Of a stretch of 64,000 nt of DNA, positions 46,712 to 55,876 are shown in pieces. The notes under the pieces are model-generated. The model was not told the origin of the DNA, did no database searches, and was given only the letters and a program-made list of their open reading frames with translations. Position 1 is the stretch's first letter; each line of letters starts with the position of its first letter. The position numbers were made by a program, and so were the translations under genes. The DNA comes from Phycisphaerales bacterium (lineage in GTDB: Bacteria > Planctomycetota > Phycisphaerae > Phycisphaerales > SM1A02): positions 1 to 64,000 of the forward strand of contig JABABS010000034.1 of assembly GCA_014238125.1 (NCBI GenBank), in the 5' to 3' direction.

Positions 46712-47077
46712 ATGCTATATAAGATCTATTGGCAAACCCCAAAATGCACCTTATTACTAATATTTATGACAATATCAGCCTGTACATCTAAGCAAACTAT
46801 CAATTTCTTAGGATTTGAGGGCTGCCCAAACACGCCAATTCTATTGGAGCGTCTACGTGCTGCTTCACCAAAAAGTGAAATTATTGAGGTTGACTTAATG
46901 CGTTTACAAACCGGCGACCCACTCCTTGGTTGGGGGGCACCGACAATTATCTTTGATGGAGAAGATTTGTTTGGTCTTGAGCCTTCACCAGATCGCGCAG
47001 TGAGTTGTAGAAATTGGAGTATGGGCTTACCAGAGGTTGAAGTGATTCGAAAAGCGTTGAAAGAAAAAGCACAGTGA
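46712..47077 (+). CDS. Small lipoprotein, thioredoxin-fold-like
   Basis: 121 aa. A signal with lipobox ISAC (Cys24) precedes strand-turn-helix FLGFEGCPNTPILLERLRAA, as in thioredoxin-like folds with a single cysteine. It then has EVDLMRLQTGDPLLGWGAPTIIFDGEDLFG, where GWGAPTIIF resembles the cis-proline strand of thioredoxins. The function is unclear, perhaps metal or thiol related. It overlaps the M50 gene by 4 bp (GTGA). Confidence 0.65.
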   Translation: MLYKIYWQTPKCTLLLIFMTISACTSKQTINFLGFEGCPNTPILLERLRAASPKSEIIEVDLMRLQTGDPLLGWGAPTIIFDGEDLFGLEPSPDRAVSCRNWSMGLPEVEVIRKALKEKAQ

Positions 47078-47736
47078 GTGGCGGTTGGTGGGTACACGAG
47101 TTATGGAATGCAGGACGTGCAACCGAATTGGTTGCATGGGTTTTTTGGGTACTTGCGTCAATTAGTTTGCACGAACTTGCACATGGTTGGGCAGCAATCT
47201 GGCAAGGTGATGATACACCACAAAAAACCGGGCATATGACCGCAAACCCTGTTGTGCACATGGGCGTTCCATCTATTGTTGTGTTTTTAATAATTGGTAT
47301 CGCGTGGGGAATGATGCCAGTAAATCCCTACAGATTCCGTCATGGAAAATGGGGGCGTATTTTTGTTTCAGCTGCTGGGCCATTGATGAATTTAGTATTG
47401 GCGTTTTTAACTTTGACGGCACTTGGTATTGTTGTATCACAAGGAAGTGAAAGTGAAAATGTTCGCCACTTGATAGTTTTTTTATTCACGGGTGGTTTTT
47501 TGAACTTTGTATTGTTTGCTTTTAACCTCCTCCCCATTCCCCCTCTAGATGGCTCGACGATTCTTGCAAATCTATTTCCTGAAATCGGTAAACTATATTC
47601 CAAGCCTCAAGCACCAATGATCGGGCTGTTTCTGATGCTGATGCTTGTCATGTCTAATGCTGGCAGCGCTGTCTTCCTTTGGGCGAACAATATTGCCCTT
47701 GCGTATTCTGGATTTGTCGCCACGCTATTAAATTGA
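47074..47736 (+). CDS. M50-type site-2 protease family membrane protein
   Basis: 220 aa. The zinc motif is H33-E34-L-A-H37 in ISLHELAHGWAA, and the third ligand lies in NLLPIPPLDGSTIL. Several hydrophobic segments fit a polytopic intramembrane metalloprotease of the compact Rip/SpoIVFB-like type, without a PDZ or CBS domain. It may process membrane-bound regulators such as anti-sigma factors; an ECF/anti-sigma pair lies directly upstream on the other strand. Confidence 0.88.
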   Translation: MSGGWWVHELWNAGRATELVAWVFWVLASISLHELAHGWAAIWQGDDTPQKTGHMTANPVVHMGVPSIVVFLIIGIAWGMMPVNPYRFRHGKWGRIFVSAAGPLMNLVLAFLTLTALGIVVSQGSESENVRHLIVFLFTGGFLNFVLFAFNLLPIPPLDGSTILANLFPEIGKLYSKPQAPMIGLFLMLMLVMSNAGSAVFLWANNIALAYSGFVATLLN

Positions 47737-47744
47737 CCACAGTT

Positions 47745-47776
47745 CAACCTGACCGCGGGTCAACTTGACCGCGGGT
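47745..47776. repeat. Two tandem 16-bp units with internal dyad symmetry
   Basis: CAACCTGACCGCGGGT (47745-47760) is followed directly by CAACTTGACCGCGGGT (47761-47776), one base different. Each holds TGACCGCGGGT, and the junction GGTCAACTTGACC is an inverted repeat. Located just after the M50 gene stop and before rpsP. Confidence 0.6.
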
Positions 47777-47803
47777 TGGATTTTGGGGAAATAAGCGGGA
47801 AAG

Positions 47804-47823
47804 CAACCCGCGGGGTTGTTTTT
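47804..47823 (+). terminator. Short intrinsic terminator after the M50 gene
   Basis: CAACCC-GCG-GGGTTG forms a 6-bp stem with a 3-nt loop, followed by TTTTT (47819-47823). It probably ends the lipoprotein-M50 transcript before the rpsP promoter region. Confidence 0.5.
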
Positions 47824-47877
47824 GGTACACTATGTGGCTCGAATGATCGCTTCGCGAAGTGGTTCGCACGGCTTAAG

Positions 47878-47892
47878 GTTAGACGGTCTAAC
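47878..47892. promoter_or_regulatory. Operator-like palindrome in the rpsP leader
   Basis: GTTAGAC-G-GTCTAAC, a 7-bp perfect inverted repeat with a single-base centre, 65 bp before the rpsP ATG. It could bind a dimeric regulator or form a leader hairpin for ribosomal-protein control. Confidence 0.35.
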
Positions 47893-47956
47893 ACCAAGCT
47901 CAACGATTCACAGTTCAGTAGAACGAACGAAGCCCAAGTAAGGAGACAATCCCCCT

Positions 47957-48223
47957 ATGGTGGTATTGCGACTTAAACGTATGGGACGACGGCATCGTCC
48001 CTTTTACCGACTCAATGCTATGGATAAACGCGCACCTCGTGACGGTCGAGTGATCGAAGCACTAGGTTGGTTTGATCCTATCGCACCAGAAGACAAACAA
48101 CTTAGTTTTAAAGCTGATCGAATTGATTACTGGCTTAGCGTCGGTGCACAACCTTCCCGAACAGTTGTAAGTTTGCTTAAACGAGCTGATATCGATCCGA
48201 CTCCCGGAAAGAAACTCAGCTAA
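47957..48223 (+). CDS. rpsP: 30S ribosomal protein S16
   Basis: 88 aa. MVVLRLKRMGRRHRPFYRLNAMDKR and IEALGWFDPI are S16 signatures. AAGGAG lies upstream of the ATG. First gene of rpsP-trmD-rplS; rimM, usually second, is absent here. Confidence 0.96.
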   Translation: MVVLRLKRMGRRHRPFYRLNAMDKRAPRDGRVIEALGWFDPIAPEDKQLSFKADRIDYWLSVGAQPSRTVVSLLKRADIDPTPGKKLS

Positions 48224-48240
48224 TTCTCTAGGGTCCAACC

Positions 48241-48963
48241 ATGCGGATCGACATTCTTACACTCTTTCCAGAAATGCTTGAAGCAACACTTGCCACAAGC
48301 ATTATCAAAAGGGCACAAGATGGCGGCCAAGTCGAGATACATGTACACGACATTCGCAACTGGTCCGACAACAAACACCGAAAGGTTGATCATCGCCCAT
48401 TTGGCGGTGGACCTGGAATGGTGATGATGTGCCAACCATTGCACGATGCAGTGCAAGAGGTTGAGCGACAATCGAATACCCCAGAATGTTTACCCGTTCG
48501 AATTCACTTTACACCACAAGGTGAAGTAATGAAACAAGAACGAGTCGAACAACTTTCCCGCGAAAAGCATTTGCTTCTCATCGCGGGACACTACGAAGGG
48601 ATCGACGAACGCGTCATCGAGACGCTCGATCCACTCGAACTGAGCACCGGGGATTATGTGCTCAGTGGTGGAGAAATTCCTGCCCTGCTTCTTGTTGATG
48701 CAGTTGTCAGACTTCTCCCAGGCGTCCTTGGTCACGCAGATTCTGCTGATCAAGACTCCTTTTCAAAACGGGGCAGCGATGGCAAACGCCTACTCGACTG
48801 CCCCCACTACACACGTCCCCGTGTGTGGAACGAAAAGGAAGTGCCAAACGTCTTACTGAGCGGCGACCACAAAGCCGTGGATCAGTGGCGGCAAGAGCAG
48901 ATGGAATCGCGTACCAAAACGCGAAGGCCCGATCTGCTTGACAATGAGGAAGTTGACCCCTGA
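48241..48963 (+). CDS. trmD: tRNA (guanine-37-N1) methyltransferase
   Basis: SPOUT enzyme making m1G37, preventing frameshifts. N-terminal IDILTLFPEM, GGGPGMVM, the knot region LLIAGHYEGIDERV and ELSTGDYVLSGGEIPALLLVDAV, and the C-terminal LDCPHYTRPRVWN are all present. 240 aa. 17 bp after rpsP. Confidence 0.97.
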   Translation: MRIDILTLFPEMLEATLATSIIKRAQDGGQVEIHVHDIRNWSDNKHRKVDHRPFGGGPGMVMMCQPLHDAVQEVERQSNTPECLPVRIHFTPQGEVMKQERVEQLSREKHLLLIAGHYEGIDERVIETLDPLELSTGDYVLSGGEIPALLLVDAVVRLLPGVLGHADSADQDSFSKRGSDGKRLLDCPHYTRPRVWNEKEVPNVLLSGDHKAVDQWRQEQMESRTKTRRPDLLDNEEVDP

Positions 48964-49035
48964 GCAGGACTCAAGTCACCAACCCCGAAAGCAGTCATAC
49001 TGCTGCAACGGGATGATTAAGAAAGGAACCCAATT

Positions 49036-49407
49036 ATGGGCAGCCAAAAATTAGTTGAATCAATTACAGAAAACCAATTGCGCGACGAAGATTTCTTTCC
49101 AGATTTCCACGTCGGTGACACCATCAATGTCCACTACACCATTGTAGAAGGTGAAAAAGAACGTATTCAAGTCTTCCAAGGCGTTCTCATCGGGCAAAAA
49201 AGCCGTGGTGTAAACGCAACTATTACCGTTCGACGAATCGTCGCAAACGAAGGTGTTGAGAGAATTTTTCCACTGCATTCACCACGAATTGCGAAGATCG
49301 AAGTTGTCCGCCAAGGCGATGCACGCCGGGCGAAGTTGTACTTCCTCCGTGACCGTATTGGCAAATCACGTCGCTTGCGCGATCGCCGTCGTGGTTTGAA
49401 GAACTAA
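49036..49407 (+). CDS. rplS: 50S ribosomal protein L19
   Basis: 123 aa. FHVGDTINVHYTIVEGEKERIQVFQGVLI and RRAKLYFLRDRIGKSRRL are diagnostic. AAGGA precedes the ATG. Last gene of the operon, followed by a strong terminator. Confidence 0.96.
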   Translation: MGSQKLVESITENQLRDEDFFPDFHVGDTINVHYTIVEGEKERIQVFQGVLIGQKSRGVNATITVRRIVANEGVERIFPLHSPRIAKIEVVRQGDARRAKLYFLRDRIGKSRRLRDRRRGLKN

Positions 49408-49428
49408 TATTTGTAGAAAAACATAAAA

Positions 49429-49464
49429 AAAAGCGGTGTTCCAAAATGGAACGCCGCTTTTTTT
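49429..49464 (+). terminator. Intrinsic terminator after rplS
   Basis: AAGCGGTGTTCCA, loop AAA, TGGAACGCCGCTT (one T/G pairing), then a run of Ts to 49464. Also has an A-run upstream and could act in the other direction for the small minus-strand frame at 49484. Confidence 0.9.
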
Positions 49465-49483
49465 GATGGATGTAATTGAAGTG

Positions 49484-49744
49484 TTACCCTGCTTTGCGAT
49501 ACTCGCCTCGGTCTCTGAAAAATGAACCAGTCGCGGTTTGTGCTTGCGCTTTCGCTTTACCGTTTTCTGCAAATGGATTACCAATTGTAAAGTTTGCACA
49601 GACCGAGGTCGTCCCCTCCGACGACCCAGACCCAGTACAAATAGTTTTTGTGGTAGAACGCTTTGCCCTAGCAGCTTCAATGGATCTAGCCATCGCTGCA
49701 AGCATTGGTCTAATGTGTTCTGATGCGTTTGTTCTGTTATTCAT
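49484..49744 (-). CDS. Small hypothetical protein
   Basis: 86 aa, no recognised domain: a helical first third (HIRPMLAAMARSIEAARAKR), then Ser/Thr/Gly-rich sequence with two cysteines, and an Ala/Gln stretch. The best support is CGGAG 7 nt before the ATG and the terminator at 49429-49464, which is symmetrical enough to end it. A plus-strand frame (49476-49769) overlaps and lacks such support. Confidence 0.4.
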   Translation of the reverse strand: MNNRTNASEHIRPMLAAMARSIEAARAKRSTTKTICTGSGSSEGTTSVCANFTIGNPFAENGKAKAQAQTATGSFFRDRGEYRKAG

Positions 49745-49902
49745 TGTATTACTCCGTTTTAGGGCTTGAACTATTGAACTATCGGCCTAAGAATTGGACG
49801 ACTTTCGTACCAATTCAAAAAGTTTTACGTCCAATAACAATTCCGTAATGTGGTTGTTACAGATAGAGAAGCCTCGAGTGTGAAATTTCTTTCAAGGAGT
49901 TG

Positions 49903-50742
49903 TTAGTCGTTTTTTCGATGTTCAAATGCATTTCGCGAAACATCGTCATAGATTGTTTCAAGCAAACCAGCAAATGGGAATTTGCCCTGCATAGTTGACG
50001 AGCCTAGACGACGCAACAACGCGTGTGGCAAATGATGTGGCATTGGACATACGTCCGCATCTTGTGTTGAATGTGGACACCGCCAAAAATCTTCTAAGCA
50101 ATTCTCAATTGCAGGGATAACTGGTAAATCATCGCTGCGAACACCTGCATGTGCTACTGCCTGCCCCTTCGCATCAAGTGTTCTTGCTTGACGTAATTTC
50201 CCAAGTAATTCTTCGGGCGTTGTTCCTCGTAATTCAAAGAACAACATTGGCATCGTTAGTAACCTCTCAGCAGCAAGAAATAACGCAGCAGCTGCGTGTT
50301 TGCATGGTCGTTTGTCATTGCATCCACAAACCGGTTTTAAACCATTTGCAATTGGTTCCAAACCGCAATCACGGAACATTCCGGCAAGCGAAGATGGGAC
50401 TCTTCCCGCAGAAAGTCTCGCAGCAATTCTCGCTTCAACTGCCATTCTACGGGCAACTTTGACCCAATCGTCAGAAGATAAAATTGGAATATCAATTTGT
50501 AACTTATATGGTTTCTCTTCTGTACATTGCACCGAAGCAGTGATCACACCTTCTCGGATTTTAAGAACTCGCACCTGCCCGTCCATTGCATAAGTCATCC
50601 CCGCAACAACATTCGCTGGCGAAAAAACAGTGTCTATCGATTCAATCAACCATGACGCTGGAGGATGTGAACGTAAATCTTCCATCGCACTTTTTAACCG
50701 CATTGACAATTTTTTTGGTCGTGGCCTTGTTGGTCTTCTCAT
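49903..50742 (-). CDS. SWIM zinc-finger protein
   Basis: 279 aa from the ATG at 50742, which overlaps the SNF2 stop (ATGA). The SWIM motif CGCNDKRPCKHAAAALFLAAERL is complete (CxC...CxH). The flanking sequence has a basic first 20 residues (RRPTRPRPKK) and VSPANVVAGMTYAMDGQVR-like strands as in SWIM partners of SNF2 helicases. The same two-gene pairing (as ywqA/ywqB in Bacillus) is widespread and uncharacterised. Probably a DNA/protein-binding partner of the helicase. Confidence 0.87.
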   Translation of the reverse strand: MRRPTRPRPKKLSMRLKSAMEDLRSHPPASWLIESIDTVFSPANVVAGMTYAMDGQVRVLKIREGVITASVQCTEEKPYKLQIDIPILSSDDWVKVARRMAVEARIAARLSAGRVPSSLAGMFRDCGLEPIANGLKPVCGCNDKRPCKHAAAALFLAAERLLTMPMLFFELRGTTPEELLGKLRQARTLDAKGQAVAHAGVRSDDLPVIPAIENCLEDFWRCPHSTQDADVCPMPHHLPHALLRRLGSSTMQGKFPFAGLLETIYDDVSRNAFEHRKND

Positions 50743-53700
50743 TGATCGGTCTCCAAAGCAGAATCGCGAAGTACAAGCATTTCTCGTAATTGTCCTGCTG
50801 TAAGTTCTGTAATCCACTTCTCCCCAGATCCAACAATGTTGTCGGCTAGTTCCATTTTTTGCTCAATCATCTGGTCAATTCGTTCCTCAAGTGTTCCCGT
50901 GCACACAAATTTATGTACATGTACGGTTTTTAACTGACCAATTCGGAATGCGCGATCTGTTGCTTGGTTTTCAACAGCCGGATTCCACCAACGGTCGTAA
51001 TGAAACACGTGATTTGCGGCAGTCAAGTTCAAGCCCACGCCGCCAGCCTTGAGTGAAAGAATAAAGATTGGCACGCCACCATTTGGATCTTGAAACCTAT
51101 CAATAAATTGTTGGCGCTTGCGTGGGGGCGTACCACCGTGCAAGAACATTGTCTCGCAATCCAAATCATGTTGAATCATCGCTGTGAGAAGACGTCCCAT
51201 CTCTCTAAACTGAGTAAATACAAGCGCTTTTTCGCCTGTAGCAATAACTTCTTCAAGTAAGGACATCATCCTGCTTGCTTTACCGGACCGTTGCGTTTGT
51301 AAACCGGGCGCAAAAACTTCCGAATCGGGTGCTCCATCACGGTGTCCCGCTTGTGCGTAATGACCTGGATGGTTGCAAATCTGTTTCAGTTTTACAAGTG
51401 TTGAAAGAACAAGACCTCTTTGTTGAATACCGTCAGATCGTTCTACTTCTCCAATCATCTTACCAACAACATGTTCGTACAAGCCTGCTTGTTCACGAGT
51501 CAAGTTTGCAAACTCTTTGGTTTGTACGCAATCTGGCAAGTCGTCAATTACTGTTGCATCTGTCTTGAGACGGCGCAACACAAACGGTTGAATCATTAGC
51601 CGCAAGCGTTCCGCTTTGCGGGGATCGCGGCGCTGCTCGATTGGACGTGCAACGCTGCGGCGGAACTTTGCTGCAGGACCCAAGTACCCCGGGTTTAGAA
51701 ATTCCATAATCGACCAGAGTTCGATCAATCTATTTTCAACTGGTGTGCCTGTCAGTGCTACGCGGTGCCATGCTTTCATTGCACGAATTGATTGTGCCTG
51801 TTTTGTTGGCGGGTTTTTAATGTATTGCGCTTCATCAAGACAAACACGATGCCACGTAATTGGACCAAGGGTTTCTCGATCGCGATGCACTAATCCATAA
51901 GTTGTAATAACAACATCACACTCAGCAATCGCCTCGTTGAACGCATCGCCAAGGGGGCGTTCTGGTCCATGGTGAATATGTACTTTTAATTCTGGTGAAA
52001 ACTTATCAATTTCTCGTTCCCAGTTTGCAACAACTGAAGTTGGAACTACCAACAGGGTTTGTCCTACTGCACCGGGGTTTTCTGCTCGTTCATGTTGCAA
52101 CAATGCGATCAATTGTATTGTTTTACCAAGACCCATATCATCTGCAAGACAAGCGCCAATGCCAAACCGTGAAAGGAATGAAAGCCAGCGCAAGCCTGTT
52201 AATTGGTATGGTCGAAGTTGTCCTTCAAACAGTGCCGGTTGAGGAATTTCTGGCAGAGTTGCGTCGCTGGTTGTTGAATCTAAGAGCTCTTTCACCCATC
52301 CCGTTGCACTCATGCCACTTATTTCCAGCGTGCGAGATGCATCGTCATCATCTTGAATTAGACGAAGCGCTTCAACCAACGGCATTTTTGTAGTTGCACC
52401 GTCTGCGAATAATCTTCTTGCTTCTGCAATAGCACCTTCTTGTAAATGAACCCAACGACCATTGATTTGAATAAGAGATTGATCTTGCGATAAAAGTTGC
52501 TCGAACTCTTCTTGCGAAAGTACTTGTCCGCCGATTGCAACTTTCCAACTGCACTCAACAATTGCGTGCAAACCAAGCATAGAACTATCTGTTGATGGAC
52601 CGTCAAGCCTTGCTGCCATTACCTCATCCATTGACTTTGATTCAATATGCAAACTTGCTGAAAGCCGGCTTTGTTCGTTACCCCACCAATTGGGCACTGC
52701 AACAAGAAATCCGGATTCTTCCAACAGTGGCATATATTCAACAAGAAACTGATGCGCTTCTTTTGTGTTGAGAATCATTTCTGTTGGTGTTGATTCTTTT
52801 AAACACTTTTCAAGTTTAGAATACATGAGAGACGCGCGGTCAAGTTCTCCAAGAAGTAGTTCCGGAAGCCGATCATCGTTTCCGTGTTCTCCGCCAGCTT
52901 CTGCCCAAATTTCTTCGGCAGAAACTTCGCGAGATGCATCTTCTGCAGAACGTAAACCAAAACGAAGAATCCAATGGTCTCGGTGTTCATGTGGTTCAGA
53001 CAAATCAAAAAGCAAATGCCATGATAAATTTTCACCGACATCACACAGGCGGCCTAGCCACCTCCGAGCATCTGTAAAAATAGTGAGAAGTCGGTCTGGA
53101 TCACCCTCTACAGCTGTATTTCTGTGTAGCAATGCCTCAAGCCACGAAACGTGCGAGTCATCGGCGGAATTCCAGCCATCTACTGCGTCAATAAAATCAT
53201 CATCAACCAACGTTTCTCGAATCAAACCGTCGGTCATATCTTCAAGTGCGTTTTCAAGAAGTGATTGTCCATCTATGCTTGTAGATCTCGCAGCGGGTGG
53301 CATTGCATCAAGAAGTTTGCCAAAACGCTCAACAATCTCTTCGTCATGTAACCACGGCGTCCACTTTCCGGAAAGATGTTTTCGGTCCACCTGTTGTAAC
53401 GTTGGAACGAATCTTTGGTCAACAAGAAGATCTAGTGAAAAATGTGCAACACTCGTCCAAAAACGAACAGAGTGTTCCACTTCAATTGTGTGCTTCTTTG
53501 CTTCCCTTGTTAGCATCGCAAGAAGATGTACAGCAGTTGCTGGAGGAATTGCAATTGTTTCTACTCTGCACTCTGCAAGGAGTGGTTCACCGTCATATTC
53601 GTAATCACCAATAATGCTAACGAGTCGATCGCTTGGCCAAGGCCCAAGTAGATCGTGGGGAAGATGAAGCAAAAGCGATTCTTCTTTATATGTCCCGAGA

Positions 53701-53915
53701 TCTAAACCAAGTTCTTGCAATGCTGCAACAAGTGTTGTTGATGTTTCGCAAAATGGATGATCAAGTGTTGCAATTGCAATACCACCGTCTTCTGCGGTGT
53801 TTAATTGCTGCATTGCAATTGCGCTGCATCGATTCGGCATCAGATTGAATCGCTCAAGGGATTCAGCCCAAAGATGAAGATGGCCTGCCATCCAGTTGGC
53901 ATGAATTACGAACAT
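50739..53915 (-). CDS. SNF2-family DNA-dependent ATPase/helicase
   Basis: About 1058 aa. The N-terminal 560 residues (SNF2_assoc-type, starting MFVIHANWMAGHLHLWAES) match bacterial SWI/SNF helicases of the HepA/YwqA type. Walker A is CLADDMGLGKTIQLIALL near residue 590, and DEAQYIKNP is near 694. Helicase C has FLHGGTPPRKRQQFIDRF, SLKAGGVGLNLTAANHV and DRAFRIGQ. Start set at 53915, where GGAGG sits 4 nt upstream of the ATG. Translocates on DNA; the bacterial role is not established. Overlaps the SWIM gene downstream. Confidence 0.93.
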   Translation of the reverse strand: MFVIHANWMAGHLHLWAESLERFNLMPNRCSAIAMQQLNTAEDGGIAIATLDHPFCETSTTLVAALQELGLDLGTYKEESLLLHLPHDLLGPWPSDRLVSIIGDYEYDGEPLLAECRVETIAIPPATAVHLLAMLTREAKKHTIEVEHSVRFWTSVAHFSLDLLVDQRFVPTLQQVDRKHLSGKWTPWLHDEEIVERFGKLLDAMPPAARSTSIDGQSLLENALEDMTDGLIRETLVDDDFIDAVDGWNSADDSHVSWLEALLHRNTAVEGDPDRLLTIFTDARRWLGRLCDVGENLSWHLLFDLSEPHEHRDHWILRFGLRSAEDASREVSAEEIWAEAGGEHGNDDRLPELLLGELDRASLMYSKLEKCLKESTPTEMILNTKEAHQFLVEYMPLLEESGFLVAVPNWWGNEQSRLSASLHIESKSMDEVMAARLDGPSTDSSMLGLHAIVECSWKVAIGGQVLSQEEFEQLLSQDQSLIQINGRWVHLQEGAIAEARRLFADGATTKMPLVEALRLIQDDDDASRTLEISGMSATGWVKELLDSTTSDATLPEIPQPALFEGQLRPYQLTGLRWLSFLSRFGIGACLADDMGLGKTIQLIALLQHERAENPGAVGQTLLVVPTSVVANWEREIDKFSPELKVHIHHGPERPLGDAFNEAIAECDVVITTYGLVHRDRETLGPITWHRVCLDEAQYIKNPPTKQAQSIRAMKAWHRVALTGTPVENRLIELWSIMEFLNPGYLGPAAKFRRSVARPIEQRRDPRKAERLRLMIQPFVLRRLKTDATVIDDLPDCVQTKEFANLTREQAGLYEHVVGKMIGEVERSDGIQQRGLVLSTLVKLKQICNHPGHYAQAGHRDGAPDSEVFAPGLQTQRSGKASRMMSLLEEVIATGEKALVFTQFREMGRLLTAMIQHDLDCETMFLHGGTPPRKRQQFIDRFQDPNGGVPIFILSLKAGGVGLNLTAANHVFHYDRWWNPAVENQATDRAFRIGQLKTVHVHKFVCTGTLEERIDQMIEQKMELADNIVGSGEKWITELTAGQLREMLVLRDSALETDQ

Positions 53916-53933
53916 GGAACCTCCGTGCATGAA

Positions 53934-54006
53934 TGACCGCGTTGGGATTCGAACCCAAGACCGCCTGATTAAAAGTCAGGTGCTCTACCAGCTGAGCTAC
54001 GCGATC
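53934..54006 (-). tRNA. tRNA-Lys (anticodon TTT)
   Basis: 73 nt. Acceptor GATCGCG pairs with CGCGGTC, discriminator A. D arm GCTCAGCTGGTAGAGC, anticodon arm CCTGACTTTTAATCAGG with TTT, T arm TGGGTTCGAATCCCA. The 3' CCA is not encoded. Sits 18 bp upstream of the SNF2 start on the same strand. Confidence 0.96.
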
Positions 54007-54393
54007 GACAAACGACACATTCTACCCAAACAAAAGCCCTTTTGAGGGCAATTCAACAGAATAAATCGAACTGTTAACAGTTGTTTTTCTTGAAAGAAAC
54101 TCGAGTGTGACTGATTCTCTTCTTGACTCTCTCTCGTTCAAGCGTTCACTCGCAGTCGTCCGATAAGAGGGTTGGTCGAATGATCCCCAAAATGGAACTT
54201 TGGGCAAACCTACCAACCCCAATTTTCGTTCTACTCAGATGGAAAGAGTGAGCGAGGCTGAGTACGCGGCGAATCGTCGCATACCTGATTTACTATGACT
54301 TTTTACTTCAATAATCATGATCAACGACCGATATTCAACAAAAAAACTCCAATTTTGCTCAATTTGGCAAGATGTATGACCGAGAACCTTCAT
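54007..54393. other. Gap between tRNA-Lys and the small gene before xer, rich in palindromes
   Basis: No convincing gene. AACTGTTAACAGTT (54069-54082) is a 14-bp perfect palindrome and TTTCTTGAAAGAAA follows a few bases later. Part of this area reads as a 66-residue frame on the minus strand, without protein character. No dif-like 28-bp site (two 11-bp arms, 6-bp centre) was recognised although a Xer gene is next. Confidence 0.4.
54031..54049 (-). terminator. Possible intrinsic terminator upstream of tRNA-Lys
   Basis: GCCCT-CAAA-AGGGC on the minus strand followed by TTTTG. A short stem with a weak T-run; it would separate the tRNA from any transcript coming from the Xer side. Confidence 0.3.
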
Positions 54394-54600
54394 ATGCCTG
54401 AAAAAACAAATGATACCTCCCACAGCGTTGTTCTTATGAAAGGCGATATCAAATGGCGATTTGCTTGGAAAGATGGTGAAGAAACTCTAGCCGTCAAGGC
54501 AATTACCGATATCGCGAAATCAACTGAAAACGACTTTGACTGGTTTGACGCCGCGATGGTGTGCCACGAAATGACCAAAATTACGGCCAAGGCCGCCTAA
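54394..54600 (+). CDS. Small hypothetical protein upstream of xer
   Basis: 68 aa from the ATG at 54394 (MPEKTNDTSHSVVL). Acidic, with VKAITDIAKSTENDFDWFDAAMVCHEM. The frame is open up to 54295, and 54376 is another possible start. Only 16 bp before xer on the same strand, so probably co-transcribed. No family recognised. Confidence 0.45.
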   Translation: MPEKTNDTSHSVVLMKGDIKWRFAWKDGEETLAVKAITDIAKSTENDFDWFDAAMVCHEMTKITAKAA

Positions 54601-54616
54601 GAACTGGAACTTAAAA

Positions 54617-55633
54617 ATGAAAAAAAAGAATGTTGAACATACCGTACCAATCGTCGCCGCTTTTCTTGCCTATCTCTTAGAAGAGCGCCATTTCAGTGAA
54701 TACACAGCAAAATGCTACGGTGTAGATCTTCGCCAGTACATTGTCTGGATTACTGAAGAACAAAATATTTCGATCAATTCACCAACAGAAGAATCTGCCT
54801 GGCAACGATATTCCTCCGGAGAAAAAGAAATTGCTGGGCATGTTGGACCCGAAACAGTTACTGAACACATTGTGAAATCAGATACCGAGTACCTTAGAAG
54901 TTTTCTTGCTTATCTTTCAGAGTCAAACTACTCCCCTGCCACAATGGCAAGGAAAATTGCAACGCTTCGAAGTTTCTGCCGTTGGTTAGAGCGCAATGGC
55001 GTAATTGATTCAAATCCAATGACGCTCATTCGCACACCACGACAAAAGAAAAAATTGCCAAAGGCAATCAACGTTGAACAAGTTGAGCAACTACTTTCAG
55101 CACCAAATGACAAGACACTACTTGGCGCACGAGATCGTGCAATTCTTGAGACGCTGTACTCCACTGGCATACGCGTCAGCGAGCTTGTTGGCATTAACTT
55201 TGGTGACGTTGACGAAACTGGTCAAGCAATTATTATTCGTGGTAAGGGTCGCAAGGAACGCATCGTTCCTCTCGGTTCCCACGCAATGTCAGCCATCGGA
55301 CATTACCTTCAAATAATGGAATCACACAACGTGACAAATGCAACGGGTGAACCTGTGTTTATAAATAAGCACAACACTAGACTTTCAACAAGATCCGTGC
55401 GACGAAATGTCAGCAAATATCTTGATCAAGTTGGCCTTGATCCAGAAATCAGCCCACACACTCTACGACATAGTTTTGCTACGCATCTTCTTGATAATGG
55501 CGCGGATCTTCGCAGCGTACAAGAATTACTTGGACACCAATCACTTTCAACAACTCAAATTTATACGCACTTGACGACCAAGCGTATGAAAGAGTCATAC
55601 GACCAAGCACATCCTCGTGCTGAAGCTGGATAG
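54617..55633 (+). CDS. XerC/XerD-type tyrosine recombinase
   Basis: 338 aa. Catalytic residues Arg186 (STGIRVSELVG), Lys210 (IRGKGRKERIVPLG), His281/Arg284 (SPHTLRHSFATHLL), His307 (LLGHQSLSTTQIY) and Tyr316 are all present. The N-terminal SAM-like domain (residues 12-125) is standard except for an insertion of about 40 residues (EEQNISINSPTEESAWQRYSS...). Resolves chromosome dimers at dif in most bacteria; XerC and XerD cannot be told apart here. An integrase role is less likely in the absence of element genes. Confidence 0.9.
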   Translation: MKKKNVEHTVPIVAAFLAYLLEERHFSEYTAKCYGVDLRQYIVWITEEQNISINSPTEESAWQRYSSGEKEIAGHVGPETVTEHIVKSDTEYLRSFLAYLSESNYSPATMARKIATLRSFCRWLERNGVIDSNPMTLIRTPRQKKKLPKAINVEQVEQLLSAPNDKTLLGARDRAILETLYSTGIRVSELVGINFGDVDETGQAIIIRGKGRKERIVPLGSHAMSAIGHYLQIMESHNVTNATGEPVFINKHNTRLSTRSVRRNVSKYLDQVGLDPEISPHTLRHSFATHLLDNGADLRSVQELLGHQSLSTTQIYTHLTTKRMKESYDQAHPRAEAG

Positions 55634-55876
55634 TTCGGTAGATCCAGCCAATTAAGTTCTCAATCAACGCATCTATTAATTCTTGATTGATGACATGAAA
55701 TCTACCAAGTGACTGATTTTGATTATAAAGTTCAATCCATTCTCAACCCAAACCGTAACATGTGAATCCAAAGAAGATTTAAACCCTCTCACGACACAAA
55801 CATCATGAACCGGCAAGTTGGATTGTAAATTTGTGGTTGGTTTATTTGTACCATGATGCACTACTTACTGACATTG

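Noticed and set aside
47776-47976. Plus-strand 66-codon frame before rpsP
   Set aside because: It overlaps the terminator, leader and the rpsP ATG, and has no protein character.
54007-54393. dif site near the Xer gene
   Set aside because: Palindromes are present but none has two 11-bp arms around a 6-bp centre with dif-like sequence.
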